From: Cesiribacter sp. SM1
GTDB taxonomy: Bacteria; Bacteroidota; Bacteroidia; Cytophagales; Cyclobacteriaceae
DNA length: 64,000 bases
Direction: 5' to 3'
Assembly (NCBI RefSeq): GCF_020178975.1
Contig: NZ_JAHXBU010000040.1
Span: 101,476-165,475 of the forward strand
The notes under the pieces were generated by a model. That model was given only the letters and a program-made list of their open reading frames with translations. It did not search any database and had not been told where the DNA came from. Below are positions 19,277 to 28,410 of this stretch, in pieces. The translations under genes were made by a program, and so were the position numbers. Position 1 is the stretch's first letter. Each line of letters starts with the position of its first letter.

Positions 19277-19538
19277 GTTTCCTGTAGTGGAAGCCATGAG
19301 TAGCAGGCGGCTTGTGAGCCTGTACCATAGCATTGTGTTGAATCTTTGTTAAATCGTTGATAGTGTCCGGGAAGGCAAAAGAGGGCGTGAGCAGCAGCTA
19401 AACTGCTGCTACTCTTCTGTGATGTCCGGCGTCATTTCCTGCAAGTCCAGAACTAAAACAGTTTGCTTCAGTCTCTTCGGTTTACCTGTTGGAGAAAGAG
19501 GGGGGGCTGAAATGCTCCCTTACTGCAGTATTTTTTAG

Positions 19539-19973
19539 CTAAACGTACACTTCTGGGTGTACAAGAATGTCTGAGCGGAGAGCCTCGTCTGGTGTGCCAT
19601 CCATTTGTGCAGCTACCATGGCTTTAAGCAGATTGTTTACCACGTGGGCCTCCAAACCAATGCTGGAAGCATACTCCGATACCAGCTCCAGTTCAATATC
19701 CTCTACAATACCATCCATATAAACCATATACACCAGGTCGTATACCTGTGCCAGGGCATTTATGTTTGAATTGGGTGCCTGAAAACGGATCAGGGCCGGA
19801 TCTTTCATGTAGCGGTGTAGTTCAGCTTTGTGAATGCCTAACTGAAGCCCCCACTTAACGAGGCACTGTAGCTTGTAAGCACAGCTGTTTTCCTCCTGTG
19901 TAAAAAAAGCAAGAACGTTGATATAGCTGCTTTTAAGACCTTTAAGCATGCTGATAGATATGGATGAGTCCAT
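19539..19973 (-). CDS. TerB-like helical protein, uncertain
   Basis: A 144-residue acidic, alpha-helical protein. A pattern of two bundles with LVYMVYMDGIVEDIELELVSEYASSIGL resembles the TerB/DjlA-N fold, in which an acidic Asp-containing helix pair binds metal. The resemblance is not strong enough for a firm call. An internal ATG (MLKGLKSSY) at residue 9 is an alternative start. No neighbour on the same strand suggests a role. Confidence 0.5.
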   Translation of the reverse strand: MDSSISISMLKGLKSSYINVLAFFTQEENSCAYKLQCLVKWGLQLGIHKAELHRYMKDPALIRFQAPNSNINALAQVYDLVYMVYMDGIVEDIELELVSEYASSIGLEAHVVNNLLKAMVAAQMDGTPDEALRSDILVHPEVYV

Positions 19974-20909
19974 GGCTAAAAATCACTTGTGTAATGTATT
20001 CATTAAAAGTATCAAAATATCGACAATAAGTGCAAGTAAAACATTACATTTTTCTATTATTATGCTTTTATGTCTCTTTTTGATGTGTTCGGGAGCTTGT
20101 AAAAGTTTCGTTATTAGGAGCAGGGTGATGTAATATTGGTTTCTGGATGAGTATTTTGCAGGCAAATTTTATGAATAAAGATGTTTACCCTACAAAACCA
20201 AGGGTGGCCACAGCAGGTTTCAGTTCAGCAGGCAGGTACAACAGCAGTTTTTCTATGTACAACTGAATAAAAACCTGCAAAAGGCCAACGGGGGCATCGG
20301 TTATACAATCCTGTGGGAGAATCCTTCCAGGTGCCAGTGCAATTAATTAGCATACGGGGCGGGTATATAATAGCACTGTCTGGCTATCTGTAGCCTCCGC
20401 CACATCCACTGCATTTCTAATAGCAGCTAGCTAAGCTGTGGAAGATATGTAGCAGTATGCCGAAGCCTCTGTAGGAAACCTGTCGCTGTGTACAGGTGCT
20501 GAAGCAGCTTAGGGTATTGGCACATGAATTAAAGATTAAAATAGGAGGAACCTGTTCCTCAAGTCTCTCAAACAGTTAATGGCAAGCCTCCTATAACACT
20601 TATCCATGATAATTTAGCTCCTCCTCATTTTTATGGCTGATTTGGATAATAAGTAGCCTTTTTCCAGAAAACAGGCTTCTGTGATGGGTGGTTAGGCCAA
20701 TTGCTCATAAATAATCCAATAACAGGCCTGCGTTCTCTGCAGGCTTTGAAATAAGAGCGTTATTCTCTTAAAATCGGGTTCAGGTTTAAGCAGCTATCTC
20801 TTTCCGGCTACGGAACCACTTGTGGCAATAATGTATTCTAGGGAAGAAGGATATGACAAAATAAAGTTGTATCTTTTATGTGATCAGCAAAATAAGAGGC
20901 ATCAGGCCC
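19974..20909. other. 936-base region without a convincing gene
   Basis: No frame here has coding character over more than about 60 codons. Two short in-frame stretches (20180-20266 and 20270-20386) lie in the same frame and are separated by one TAA, which could be a decayed gene. A short hairpin GAGGAAC/GTTCCTC is at 20545-20560. A 23-codon ORF at 20062-20133 resembles only a lipoprotein leader. The last 150 bases should contain the promoter of the protease gene. Confidence 0.5.
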
Positions 20910-22181
20910 ATGGCAAAGCTTGCTATATATTGGAACAAGCAAATCCGGATCTTACTGGCAATAGCATTGCTGGTAGGGCTGCAGTTGTTGCCGGTTGCAG
21001 TCTATAAGGCAGGGGCTCAGATACAGAGTATTAATTTTTTAGATAGTAAGGCCAGTGTCCAGATTCCTTTCCGGAACATCAATAATCTTATACTTATACC
21101 GGTACTGCTCGATAACATGATTCCGCTGGAATTTTTGCTGGATACAGGCGTTCGTACACCCATCCTGACAGACCGGGTTTACAGCGATATCCTTAACATA
21201 AATTATGATCGTAGCCTAAGCCTAAGAGGGGCAGGTTATGGAACCGATGTGCAGGCTTATGTAGCCTCAAACGTTAGAATGATGTTGCCAAATGTGCAGG
21301 TAAGCAACCTGCCCATTCTGGTGCTGGAAGAGGATTACCTGGAATTAGGCAGTCAGCTGGGAGTGCCCGTACATGGTATCATAGGGTATGAGCTCTTTGC
21401 ACGCTTTGTTGTAAAGATAGATTATGGCAGTAACATGATTACCCTCTATGAGCCGGAGCATTTCAAGGCACCACGTTCCTATGAGCGTTTTGACCTGATG
21501 CTGGAAAATACCAAACCCTTTATACATGCAGAAGTAACAGATAAGCTTGGAAAAAAACATACCCTTAAGCTGCTGATCGATACAGGCGCCAGCCATGCTC
21601 TTTTACTCCATTCCGACAGGGCCGAGGTACCCCTGCCAGAGAAAACACTCTATGGTAATCTGGGGCGTGGTCTGCTGGGCGACATAGAGGGCCACATTGG
21701 CAGACTTCCAGAACTTAACATTGCTGAATATACTTTCCATGATGTATTATCTTCTTTTCCCAATGCAGAAAGTTATTCGCTTACCAATCATGAGCAGGAG
21801 CGTGACGGAACCCTGGGCGGTGATGTTCTAAGCAGGTTTACTGTTATCCTGGACTACCCTCACAAAGCTGTATATCTTGATAAGGGAAACAATTACAAAC
21901 GACCCTTCATTTTTAATAGATCCGGGCTTACCATTTCTGCCCGTGGCAAAGCACTGGATAGCCTGGTGGTAACAGAAATACGCAAAGACAGTCCTGCAGC
22001 GAAGGCGGGTATCCTGAAGAAAGATATCATATTCAAAATTAATGGCATGCGTACCCAGGGTGCGGGTCTTCCCATGGTAGCCGATTTTATGCGCAAACGG
22101 GAGGGTAAAAAGCTAAGGGTAGTGATATTACGTAACGGTAAAAAGCTGCGAACGCATTTTCGTTTGCGCGATGCTATCTGA
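20910..22181 (+). CDS. Exported retropepsin-like aspartyl protease with PDZ domain
   Basis: A protein of about 423 residues starting at the ATG at 20910, preceded by AAGAGG; an ATG ten codons upstream is also in frame. After a signal or membrane segment (about residues 12-35), two retropepsin-like domains follow, each with an active-site motif: FLLDTG (Asp78) and LLIDTG (Asp224). A PDZ domain near residues 340-415 (DSPAAKAGILKKDIIFKING) closes the protein. Two DTG lobes in one chain imply an intramolecular pseudo-dimer as in pepsin. The substrate is unknown. Such proteases are common in Bacteroidota. Confidence 0.85.
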   Translation: MAKLAIYWNKQIRILLAIALLVGLQLLPVAVYKAGAQIQSINFLDSKASVQIPFRNINNLILIPVLLDNMIPLEFLLDTGVRTPILTDRVYSDILNINYDRSLSLRGAGYGTDVQAYVASNVRMMLPNVQVSNLPILVLEEDYLELGSQLGVPVHGIIGYELFARFVVKIDYGSNMITLYEPEHFKAPRSYERFDLMLENTKPFIHAEVTDKLGKKHTLKLLIDTGASHALLLHSDRAEVPLPEKTLYGNLGRGLLGDIEGHIGRLPELNIAEYTFHDVLSSFPNAESYSLTNHEQERDGTLGGDVLSRFTVILDYPHKAVYLDKGNNYKRPFIFNRSGLTISARGKALDSLVVTEIRKDSPAAKAGILKKDIIFKINGMRTQGAGLPMVADFMRKREGKKLRVVILRNGKKLRTHFRLRDAI

Positions 22182-22347
22182 TGCAGTAGTTTTTTCTGCA
22201 AGTGCAGATGTCGGAATCTTTTAACCAGATGCCACTGATGTTGTTGACATAAGGTGGCATGCTGGATTCCCGGCTAAAGCATTGTACTACTACAGGCGCT
22301 GGTAGTTTTTATAAGAGGGCACAGAAAACTCAATTTTTTAAATTAAG

Positions 22348-23463
22348 GTGAAAGATGTAATAATCATTGGCGGTGGGCTAGCCGGACTTATTGCTTCAAT
22401 GCAACTGGCTAAAGCAGGCTTAAACGTTGTGCTGCTGGAGAAACACCACTATCCCTTTCACAAAGTATGTGGTGAGTACATCTCTAACGAAGTAACTCCT
22501 TTTCTGCAATCAATAGATGCTTATCCCGAAGCATTTAAGCCTGCACAGGTTACCAGTTTCAGGTTAAGCAGCGTAGGTGGGGCAGAAACCACTTTGCCTC
22601 TAAGCTTAGGTGGCTTTGGCATAAGCAGGTATTGCTTTGATGAGTTTCTTAGCAAAAAAGCAGAAGAAGCAGGTGCTCAAGTAAGGCAGGGGGCGCATGT
22701 GCAGGAGGTACGCAGGCAGCAGAGCAGTTTTAAGGTAGTGCTGAGGGGAGGAGAAGAGCTCAGCAGCAGGCTTGTCATTGGGGCCTGGGGTAAGCGCAGC
22801 AGGCTGGATAAGCAGCTCGCACGGCCATTTATGGAGCTGCGATCAGATTTTATAGGTGTAAAATACCATATCAGGGGAGATTTGCCACCCAATGAGATTG
22901 CGCTGCATAATTTTCCTGGGGGGTACTGTGGCCTTAGTAAGGTAGAAGACAATACCTGGAACCTTTGCTACCTGGGCAGCCGGAGCCGCCTGCGCCACTG
23001 GGGTAGTATAGAAGCCATGGAAGAAAAGGATCTTCAGCAAAATCCGCATCTCAGGAAGATCTTCAGGGAAAACGAGTTTCTCTTTCAGAAGCCACTGGTC
23101 ATAAACGAAGTGAACTTCAGCTTTAAACAGGCTGTAGATGGGGGTGTGCTCATGGCAGGAGATGCCTCTGGGCTTATCACACCTCTTTGTGGAAATGGTA
23201 TGGCCATGGCCATACATGCCGGTAAAATACTGTCAGAGCTTATAGTAATGCACTACGAGCCAGGCACGAGTGGTAGCCAGGAAAAGCTGGAGCAGGCCTA
23301 TAAAAATGCCTGGCAAAAACAATTTGCCAGGCGCTTATGGATGGGGCGTCAGTTTCAGCTGCTCTTTGGGCATCCGCTGTTTTCGGTAGCTGCCCTGCAG
23401 TTGCTGCGCTTAAAGCCTTTGGGGCGCCTGCTGGTAAGGCAAACGCATGGTAAAGTCTTTTAG
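22348..23463 (+). CDS. FAD-dependent oxidoreductase, geranylgeranyl-reductase/hydroxylase-like
   Basis: A 371-residue flavoprotein starting at GTG 22348. The N-terminal dinucleotide-binding motif IIGGGLAGLIAS and the C-terminal FAD motif GDASGLITPLCGNGMAMAIHAG are intact. The segment FHKVCGEYIS after the first strand is typical of the geranylgeranyl reductase and polyketide-hydroxylase branch. In other Bacteroidota, related genes sit next to type III polyketide synthases. Here such a synthase is 11 kb away (33979), so a link is possible but not shown. Its stop overlaps the convergent DUF4142 gene by four bases. Confidence 0.8.
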   Translation: MKDVIIIGGGLAGLIASMQLAKAGLNVVLLEKHHYPFHKVCGEYISNEVTPFLQSIDAYPEAFKPAQVTSFRLSSVGGAETTLPLSLGGFGISRYCFDEFLSKKAEEAGAQVRQGAHVQEVRRQQSSFKVVLRGGEELSSRLVIGAWGKRSRLDKQLARPFMELRSDFIGVKYHIRGDLPPNEIALHNFPGGYCGLSKVEDNTWNLCYLGSRSRLRHWGSIEAMEEKDLQQNPHLRKIFRENEFLFQKPLVINEVNFSFKQAVDGGVLMAGDASGLITPLCGNGMAMAIHAGKILSELIVMHYEPGTSGSQEKLEQAYKNAWQKQFARRLWMGRQFQLLFGHPLFSVAALQLLRLKPLGRLLVRQTHGKVF

Positions 23464-24053
23464 CTACGCGTGTTTCCCATGCTGTTTTTAATCTGGTCGA
23501 TCTGCTCTTTATGTGTACGAAGAGTAGGTAAGGTATTATCCACCCACTGCCTCAACTCCTGGTCCTGCACATCGCCCTGCTTGTCTTCAAACTTGCTAAT
23601 GTCTTCCTCATGGGCTTCAACCATCAGGTTTACATATTCCTGGTCGAACTCCTGTCCGGAAAGGTTACGAAGCCTGTCTACCTGCTGCTGGTGCTTTTCC
23701 ATCATAGTAGAAGGAACCTGAATGTTTTTGTTCTGGGCAATAGATTTTAAGCGCTCATTTGCCTGGCTGTGGTCTTGTACCATCATGCCTCCAAAATCTT
23801 TTACCTGCTGATTGTTGGCTTTTTCCTGGGCAAGCTTTCCTAATTCTACCTCCATCATGCTGCTACTGGCAGCTTCGTTTACAAACTCCCGGGTATTGTC
23901 ATCTATGCGGCCCTCTTCACCAATTGCAACAGTTTCCTGGTCGGTGGCAGTAGTATCCTGGTAGCCCTCATTCTGGGCAGTTCTGCGGTCTGGATTACAG
24001 GCAGCAGCTAAACTTAGGCAAAAAATACCTGCAACAATTATGTTCATTTTCAT
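23460..24053 (-). CDS. DUF4142 (ferritin-like) lipoprotein
   Basis: A 197-residue lipoprotein (signal ending LSLAAAC) with the DUF4142 four-helix domain. The features EVELGKLAQEKANNQQVKDF, MVQDHSQAN and MVEAHEEDISKFE contain the conserved His/Asp pairs of the family. It probably binds metal or takes part in stress tolerance in the periplasm. It lies 29 bases downstream of the quinone reductase on the same strand, so they may share a transcript. Confidence 0.85.
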   Translation of the reverse strand: MKMNIIVAGIFCLSLAAACNPDRRTAQNEGYQDTTATDQETVAIGEEGRIDDNTREFVNEAASSSMMEVELGKLAQEKANNQQVKDFGGMMVQDHSQANERLKSIAQNKNIQVPSTMMEKHQQQVDRLRNLSGQEFDQEYVNLMVEAHEEDISKFEDKQGDVQDQELRQWVDNTLPTLRTHKEQIDQIKNSMGNTRS

Positions 24054-24082
24054 GTGTTCAAAGCTTGGTTAAAAAATTTCAT

Positions 24083-25057
24083 TCAAAATATGAGTACGAT
24101 TTTCCCAATGTTTTTGTTTTGCTCCATTTCCTGGTGTGCTGCTTCGGCTTGCTGCCAGTTAAAGGTCTTATGAAGAACAGGCTTGAGCTCATCGCGCTCC
24201 AGCCGGGGCAGTAAGAAGTCAGAAAGATCTTTGGTAAGCCCTGCCTGGTAGCTCAGGGAGCGGGAGCGCAGCGTGGAGCCATAAACAGAAATGCGCTTTC
24301 GCAAAATGGGAGCCAGGTTTGCTTCTGTTTTTACCCCTCCCAGGAAGGCCAGCATTATTAAACGGCCATCTACTGCCAAGCTCTGCATGTTTTGCTGCCA
24401 GTAATCGGCACCAATAAAATCCACAATTACATTTACTCCCTTGCCCCTGGTTTTATCTGCTACAACTTCGGCAAAATCATGCGTTTTATAATCGATAGCT
24501 TCGCTGGCGCCAAGGGCTCTGCAGGCTTCATGTTTAGCTGCCGATGCGGTAACCCATGCCTCTGCTCCCAGAGCCCTTGCCAGCTGAATGGCTGCCGTAC
24601 CTACGCCACTGGCACCTGCATGAATCAGCACTTTTTCGCCTGGCTGGAGTCGGGCCAGCCACACCAGGGCCTGCCAGGCAGTTAAAAAGACTTCCGGTAT
24701 GGCCGCAGCACTGGCAAAATCCATTCCCGCAGGTATACGCATGGCAAGCTGGCTGTTTAAAACAGCATATTGTGCATAGCCGCCGCCGCCCATCAGGCCA
24801 AATACCCTGTCTCCGGCTTTCCAGCCCCTTACCCCATTGCCAACAGCCGCTACAGTACCGGCAACCTCCAGGCCCAGGAGCGAACTGGCACCCTCGGGTG
24901 GCGGGTACTTGCCCTGCTTTTGCAACAGATCGGCCCTGTTTACGCCGGCTGCTTTTACTTCTACTAACAGTTCTCCTTCGGCTGGCTGTGGCCTGGGTAG
25001 TTCACCTACCTCCAGTTGGGCCTGCTTTACTACAATGGCTTGCATGCTGTTATCCAT
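24083..25057 (-). CDS. NAD(P)H quinone oxidoreductase, PIG3 family
   Basis: A 324-residue medium-chain dehydrogenase/reductase without zinc residues, of the TP53I3/PIG3 type. The ATG at 25057 follows an AAGAGA ribosome site; the frame extends 13 codons further upstream. The signature AGVNRADLLQKQGKYPPP and the nucleotide-binding motif HAGASGVGTAAIQLA are clear. It is expected to reduce quinones with NADPH. The neighbouring DUF4142 gene on the same strand suggests an oxidative-stress transcript. Confidence 0.92.
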   Translation of the reverse strand: MDNSMQAIVVKQAQLEVGELPRPQPAEGELLVEVKAAGVNRADLLQKQGKYPPPEGASSLLGLEVAGTVAAVGNGVRGWKAGDRVFGLMGGGGYAQYAVLNSQLAMRIPAGMDFASAAAIPEVFLTAWQALVWLARLQPGEKVLIHAGASGVGTAAIQLARALGAEAWVTASAAKHEACRALGASEAIDYKTHDFAEVVADKTRGKGVNVIVDFIGADYWQQNMQSLAVDGRLIMLAFLGGVKTEANLAPILRKRISVYGSTLRSRSLSYQAGLTKDLSDFLLPRLERDELKPVLHKTFNWQQAEAAHQEMEQNKNIGKIVLIF

Positions 25058-25291
25058 ACTACATATCTCTTTTAAATTGAACAGGGGAGCGGGCAAAGAG
25101 TTGCAGTGCGGGCTCCTTTAGTGGCGGTGCTCCTGTTTTCTTTTTTTTATATGGTGTTTTTGTTTGCAGCACAGCCGGTTACGGCGCTATGCAACCGCTG
25201 GTCAAGATAGAATTGCTGCTTTTATTAAAAAAATATAGCTAGCAGCTGTAATGTTTAGACAAAGGTGGAGTTTACCCTAGCGCAAAACAAA

Positions 25292-25858
25292 ATGGAACAG
25301 AACACCCTTAGCGATAACCACCTGATGTTGCAGGTAAAAGAGGGCCGGACCTCCTGCCTGGGCTTGCTGTTTGAGCGGCACCATAAACCGCTGTATGCCT
25401 TTTTCTTCAGGCTTACACGCGATGGCGACCTCAGCGAAGATCTTACCCAGACGGTGTTTTATCGCATACTTAAATATAAGCATACCTTTTTGGGGAAGGG
25501 TGCCTTTACTGCCTGGATGTTCCACATGGCCCGCAACATAATGGCAGATCACTGGCGAAAGAACAAGCGTGAAGGGCAGCGCGACGATTTAGCCAAGATT
25601 GAAGATACCGCAGAGAGCAGTTATGGACCTGCAACCGACCGGGAAGAAGAGGTAAGCCTGCTGCAGAAAGCCCTGCTGCAGATGAGTGATGAAAAGCGTG
25701 AGCTGCTGGAGCTAAGCAAGTTTCAGGGGCTTAAGTACAAGGAAATTGCAGACATGACAAACAGTACGGAAAACAATGTGCGGGTAAAGGTTTTCAGGGC
25801 CATTCAGGAGCTTAAAACCATTTATGCACAGCTAGACGAGGAGGTGCAACATGATTGA
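25292..25858 (+). CDS. ECF sigma factor, module A
   Basis: A 188-residue sigma-70 family factor with only regions 2 and 4. Region 2 spans about residues 25-80 (LFERHHKPLYAFFFRL, DLTQTVFYRIL, FTAWMFHMARNIMADHWR). Region 4 spans about 128-180 (FQGLKYKEIADMTNSTENNV). The ATG at 25292 is preferred over an upstream GTG at 25265. Its last eight bases overlap the anti-sigma-like gene, so translation is probably coupled. It opens the first of two parallel four-gene modules and most likely controls this operon itself. Confidence 0.9.
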   Translation: MEQNTLSDNHLMLQVKEGRTSCLGLLFERHHKPLYAFFFRLTRDGDLSEDLTQTVFYRILKYKHTFLGKGAFTAWMFHMARNIMADHWRKNKREGQRDDLAKIEDTAESSYGPATDREEEVSLLQKALLQMSDEKRELLELSKFQGLKYKEIADMTNSTENNVRVKVFRAIQELKTIYAQLDEEVQHD

Positions 25859-26660
25859 TGATAAATACATACCCCTGGTGATGGACTACCTGGAGGGGCA
25901 GCTAAGCGCGGCACAGCAGCAGGAGCTGAAAGAACTGCTGGAAAAAGGCATACTGCAGGAACAGGAGCTAAAGGAGTACAGCAATATGCTGCAGCAGATG
26001 GAGGCACTGCCTCAGCCTGAGCCCAGCTCCCGCCTGCGCAATAACTTTTATACCATGCTGGCCGCTGCAGAAGCCGAAGAAAAAGCGCCAGGCTTTTTGC
26101 AAAAGCTGCAGGAACGGCTGGGGCGGTTCTTCTGGTCGGGCAATGTGCAGGCTGGTAGTGTGCTGGCAGGTGCGCTGCTGCTAATTATAGGGGTTGGCAT
26201 AGGTTACTGGCTGCGGCCGGTGCAGGTATACGAGCAGCAGATAGGCCAGCTCCAGCACCAGCTACTGGAAATGCAGCAGGTTGCCCTGCTAAGCCAGCTG
26301 GAGCAAAACTCTGCGACCGAACGCTTAAAGGCGGTAAACCTCAGCCAGGAGCTGCCCGAGGCCGATCAGCAGGTAATTAAGGCCCTGCTCAACACCCTCA
26401 ACAGCGACCCCAGCATTAATGTGCGCCTGGCAGCCATAGAGGCACTTCATACCCATGCCAGCCATCCGCTGGTGCGCGAGGGCCTGGTGCGCTCCTTTGA
26501 GTACCAGGAGTCGCCGCTGGTGCTAATAGCCCTGGCCGAAGAGGTAGCAGCCCTGCAGGAAAAGCGGGCCGTGGCCCCCATGCAAAAGCTGCTGGAAGAA
26601 AAAGAACTTGACAGTACTGTAAAACAACAAATAAATCAGAGCATTAACATTTTACTTTAA
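25851..26660 (+). CDS. Anti-sigma-like one-TM protein with HEAT-like C-terminus, module A
   Basis: A 269-residue protein. The N-terminal cytoplasmic helical domain (residues 1 to about 95) begins IDDKYIPLVMDYLEGQLS, as in Bacteroidota anti-sigma factors, but lacks the zinc-binding HxxxCxxC motif. One membrane helix lies at about 101-120 (GALLLIIGVGIGYWL). A coiled-coil stretch (YEQQIGQLQHQLLEMQQ) and a HEAT-like repeat region at about 170-269 follow (INVRLAAIEAL, HPLVREGLVRS, LQEKRAVAPMQ), predicted to be periplasmic. The position after an ECF sigma factor supports an anti-sigma role. The paralogue at 28925 has the same layout. Confidence 0.8.
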   Translation: MIDDKYIPLVMDYLEGQLSAAQQQELKELLEKGILQEQELKEYSNMLQQMEALPQPEPSSRLRNNFYTMLAAAEAEEKAPGFLQKLQERLGRFFWSGNVQAGSVLAGALLLIIGVGIGYWLRPVQVYEQQIGQLQHQLLEMQQVALLSQLEQNSATERLKAVNLSQELPEADQQVIKALLNTLNSDPSINVRLAAIEALHTHASHPLVREGLVRSFEYQESPLVLIALAEEVAALQEKRAVAPMQKLLEEKELDSTVKQQINQSINILL

Positions 26661-26667
26661 TATCATC

Positions 26668-27516
26668 ATGAAAAATACCTTTTTAACCCTACTGATACTT
26701 GCAGTATGCACGGTGTATGCTTTTGCACAAAGTGCGGGTACAATCACTGAATCGCTAAACCTGCCCCAGAATAGCAGCCAGTACACCATAAAAGTTATGA
26801 ACCTCAATGGAAAGGTAGATATTCAAGGGCACAGCGGCACTGCAGTGGAGATGAAAGCCAGCAAAACGGTAGAAGCCCGCCGCAATGCCGACCAGCTGGA
26901 GCAGGAATGGAAACTGGTATTCCGCCAGGAGGGAAACACTGTGTTAGTATATGCCGATGGCCCGGGTGTAACAGTAAAGCAAAACAGCAGTGGCAACTGG
27001 AGCTACAGTGTAAACAACGACTCCAAAGATGGAATGGTGAAGTTCGATATTGAGCTACGGGTGCCAGATGCCGCCGTGGTGCAGGCTTCCACCATCAATG
27101 CGGGTGATGTAAGCATGCAGAACCTGCAGAGCGATGCCGAAGCCACCAATGTGAACGGAGCCGTGCGGCTTACCAACATGAACGGCAATGTAAAGGCCAC
27201 AACTGTAAATGGCGATGTGGAAGTGCAAAGTAAAAAAGCACCCAGTATCGATACTAAATTTACCACCGTAAATGGTGCTGTCAGGCTTACCTACCCGCCG
27301 CAACTGGCAGCCAACATACAGTATACCTCTGTATCTGGAGATTTCTATACTGATTTTGATGTAACAGCATCGCCCCTGAAAGAAGAAAAAAGGAATGGCG
27401 GCGGCACCTACTATAAAGTTGGCGGTAAAAGTGCACTACAAGTTGGCCAGGGTGGCCCTAAAATAAAAATTACCACCGTTAACGGTGATATGTTCCTGAA
27501 GAAAGGAGATAACTAA
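26668..27516 (+). CDS. Exported DUF4097 beta-strand repeat protein, module A
   Basis: A 282-residue exported protein with a signal peptide ending YAFAQ. The mature chain is a ladder of short strands with repeated Asn-Gly turns (VNGAVRLTNMNGNVKATTV, TTVNGDV), typical of DUF4097, a predicted beta-solenoid related to LiaG/YvlB-type envelope proteins of Firmicutes. The C-terminus IKITTVNGDMFLKK is a recurring ending shared by all four DUF4097 proteins here. It starts seven bases after the anti-sigma-like gene and two bases before the next DUF4097 gene. It probably senses or coats the envelope, which is inference. Confidence 0.82.
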   Translation: MKNTFLTLLILAVCTVYAFAQSAGTITESLNLPQNSSQYTIKVMNLNGKVDIQGHSGTAVEMKASKTVEARRNADQLEQEWKLVFRQEGNTVLVYADGPGVTVKQNSSGNWSYSVNNDSKDGMVKFDIELRVPDAAVVQASTINAGDVSMQNLQSDAEATNVNGAVRLTNMNGNVKATTVNGDVEVQSKKAPSIDTKFTTVNGAVRLTYPPQLAANIQYTSVSGDFYTDFDVTASPLKEEKRNGGGTYYKVGGKSALQVGQGGPKIKITTVNGDMFLKKGDN

Positions 27517-27518
27517 CA

Positions 27519-28334
27519 ATGAAAACGCGCACGATATGCAACATGCTGCTGGCTTTACTATTCCTCTACCTGCCGGCAGCCGCTCAGCAAGATTCCGACC
27601 AGATAGCCATACCGCTTTCCGAACCTGGTAAAGCAGGCAAGCTAAGTGTGCAATCACTGAATGGCGGAATAAGGGTTGAGGGATACAATGGTAAAGAAGT
27701 GGTAGTACGCTACACCTCGGGTGGTAATCGCAGAAACAACAGTAAGCCGGAGATGGCCAATGGCATGCGCCGTGTTTCTGATAATAACATGGGCCTCGAT
27801 ATAAAAGAAGAGCGCAATGAGGTTGATGTAAAGGTAAACAGCTGGATGAGTAAGGCCGACCTTACCATTTTAGTGCCCCGTAATTTCAGCCTTCACCTGC
27901 GCACTGTTAACGACGGCCTTATAGAGGTAAAAGATGTACAGGGCGAGCTGGACATCAGCAATGTGAATGGTTCGGTTTTGTTGCACAATATATCGGGAGC
28001 TGCCGTGGTAAATACCGTTAACGGGGAAATAGAAGCTTTCTTTGCTGATACGCCACCCAATGCGCCAATGTCTTTTACCAACATTAACGGGCAAATACAG
28101 ATAAAACTGCCTGCTGATGCAAAATTTAACGTAAAGGCCAGGTCGCAGTTTGGCGATGTGTATACCAACTACGATATGAAGATGAAGCAGGAAGAGGTTC
28201 GTGCAGAATCTACATCTTCAGGAGGTACATATCGTGTTAAAATAGATAACTGGGTGCAGGGAGAAGTGAACGGCGGCGGACCGGAGATCTATGTGAAGAG
28301 CCTTAACGGCACCATCTATATTCAAAAGAAATAG
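27519..28334 (+). CDS. Second exported DUF4097 protein, module A
   Basis: A 271-residue paralogue of the preceding protein, separated from it by two bases. The signal peptide ends LPAAAQ. The strand-turn pattern (VNDGLIEVKDVQGELDISNV, NGSVLLHN, TVNGEIEA) and the ending IYVKSLNGTIYIQKK match the family. The middle carries a charged stretch (GGNRRNNSKPEM) absent from the other three. A strong terminator follows and closes module A. Confidence 0.82.
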   Translation: MKTRTICNMLLALLFLYLPAAAQQDSDQIAIPLSEPGKAGKLSVQSLNGGIRVEGYNGKEVVVRYTSGGNRRNNSKPEMANGMRRVSDNNMGLDIKEERNEVDVKVNSWMSKADLTILVPRNFSLHLRTVNDGLIEVKDVQGELDISNVNGSVLLHNISGAAVVNTVNGEIEAFFADTPPNAPMSFTNINGQIQIKLPADAKFNVKARSQFGDVYTNYDMKMKQEEVRAESTSSGGTYRVKIDNWVQGEVNGGGPEIYVKSLNGTIYIQKK

Positions 28335-28354
28335 CAGCCTGTAAACAGCGTACT

Positions 28355-28385
28355 GAAGCGAAGGAAAATTCCTTCGCTTTTTTTT
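28355..28385 (+). terminator. Rho-independent terminator closing module A
   Basis: AAGCGAAGGAA pairs with TTCCTTCGCTT around two bases, followed by an eight-T run. It separates module A from module B, so each module has its own transcription unit. Confidence 0.88.
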
Positions 28386-28410
28386 GTAATGCTTGTGCCA
28401 CTCGGTCGTC

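Noticed and set aside
20062..20133. 23-codon ORF resembling a lipoprotein leader (MLLCLFLMCSGAC)
   Set aside because: Ends 11 residues after the Cys, has no clear ribosome site and no proper lipobox; possibly a remnant.
20545..20560. GAGGAAC/GTTCCTC hairpin as a terminator
   Set aside because: Only seven pairs, no T-run and no gene directly upstream on either strand that would need it.
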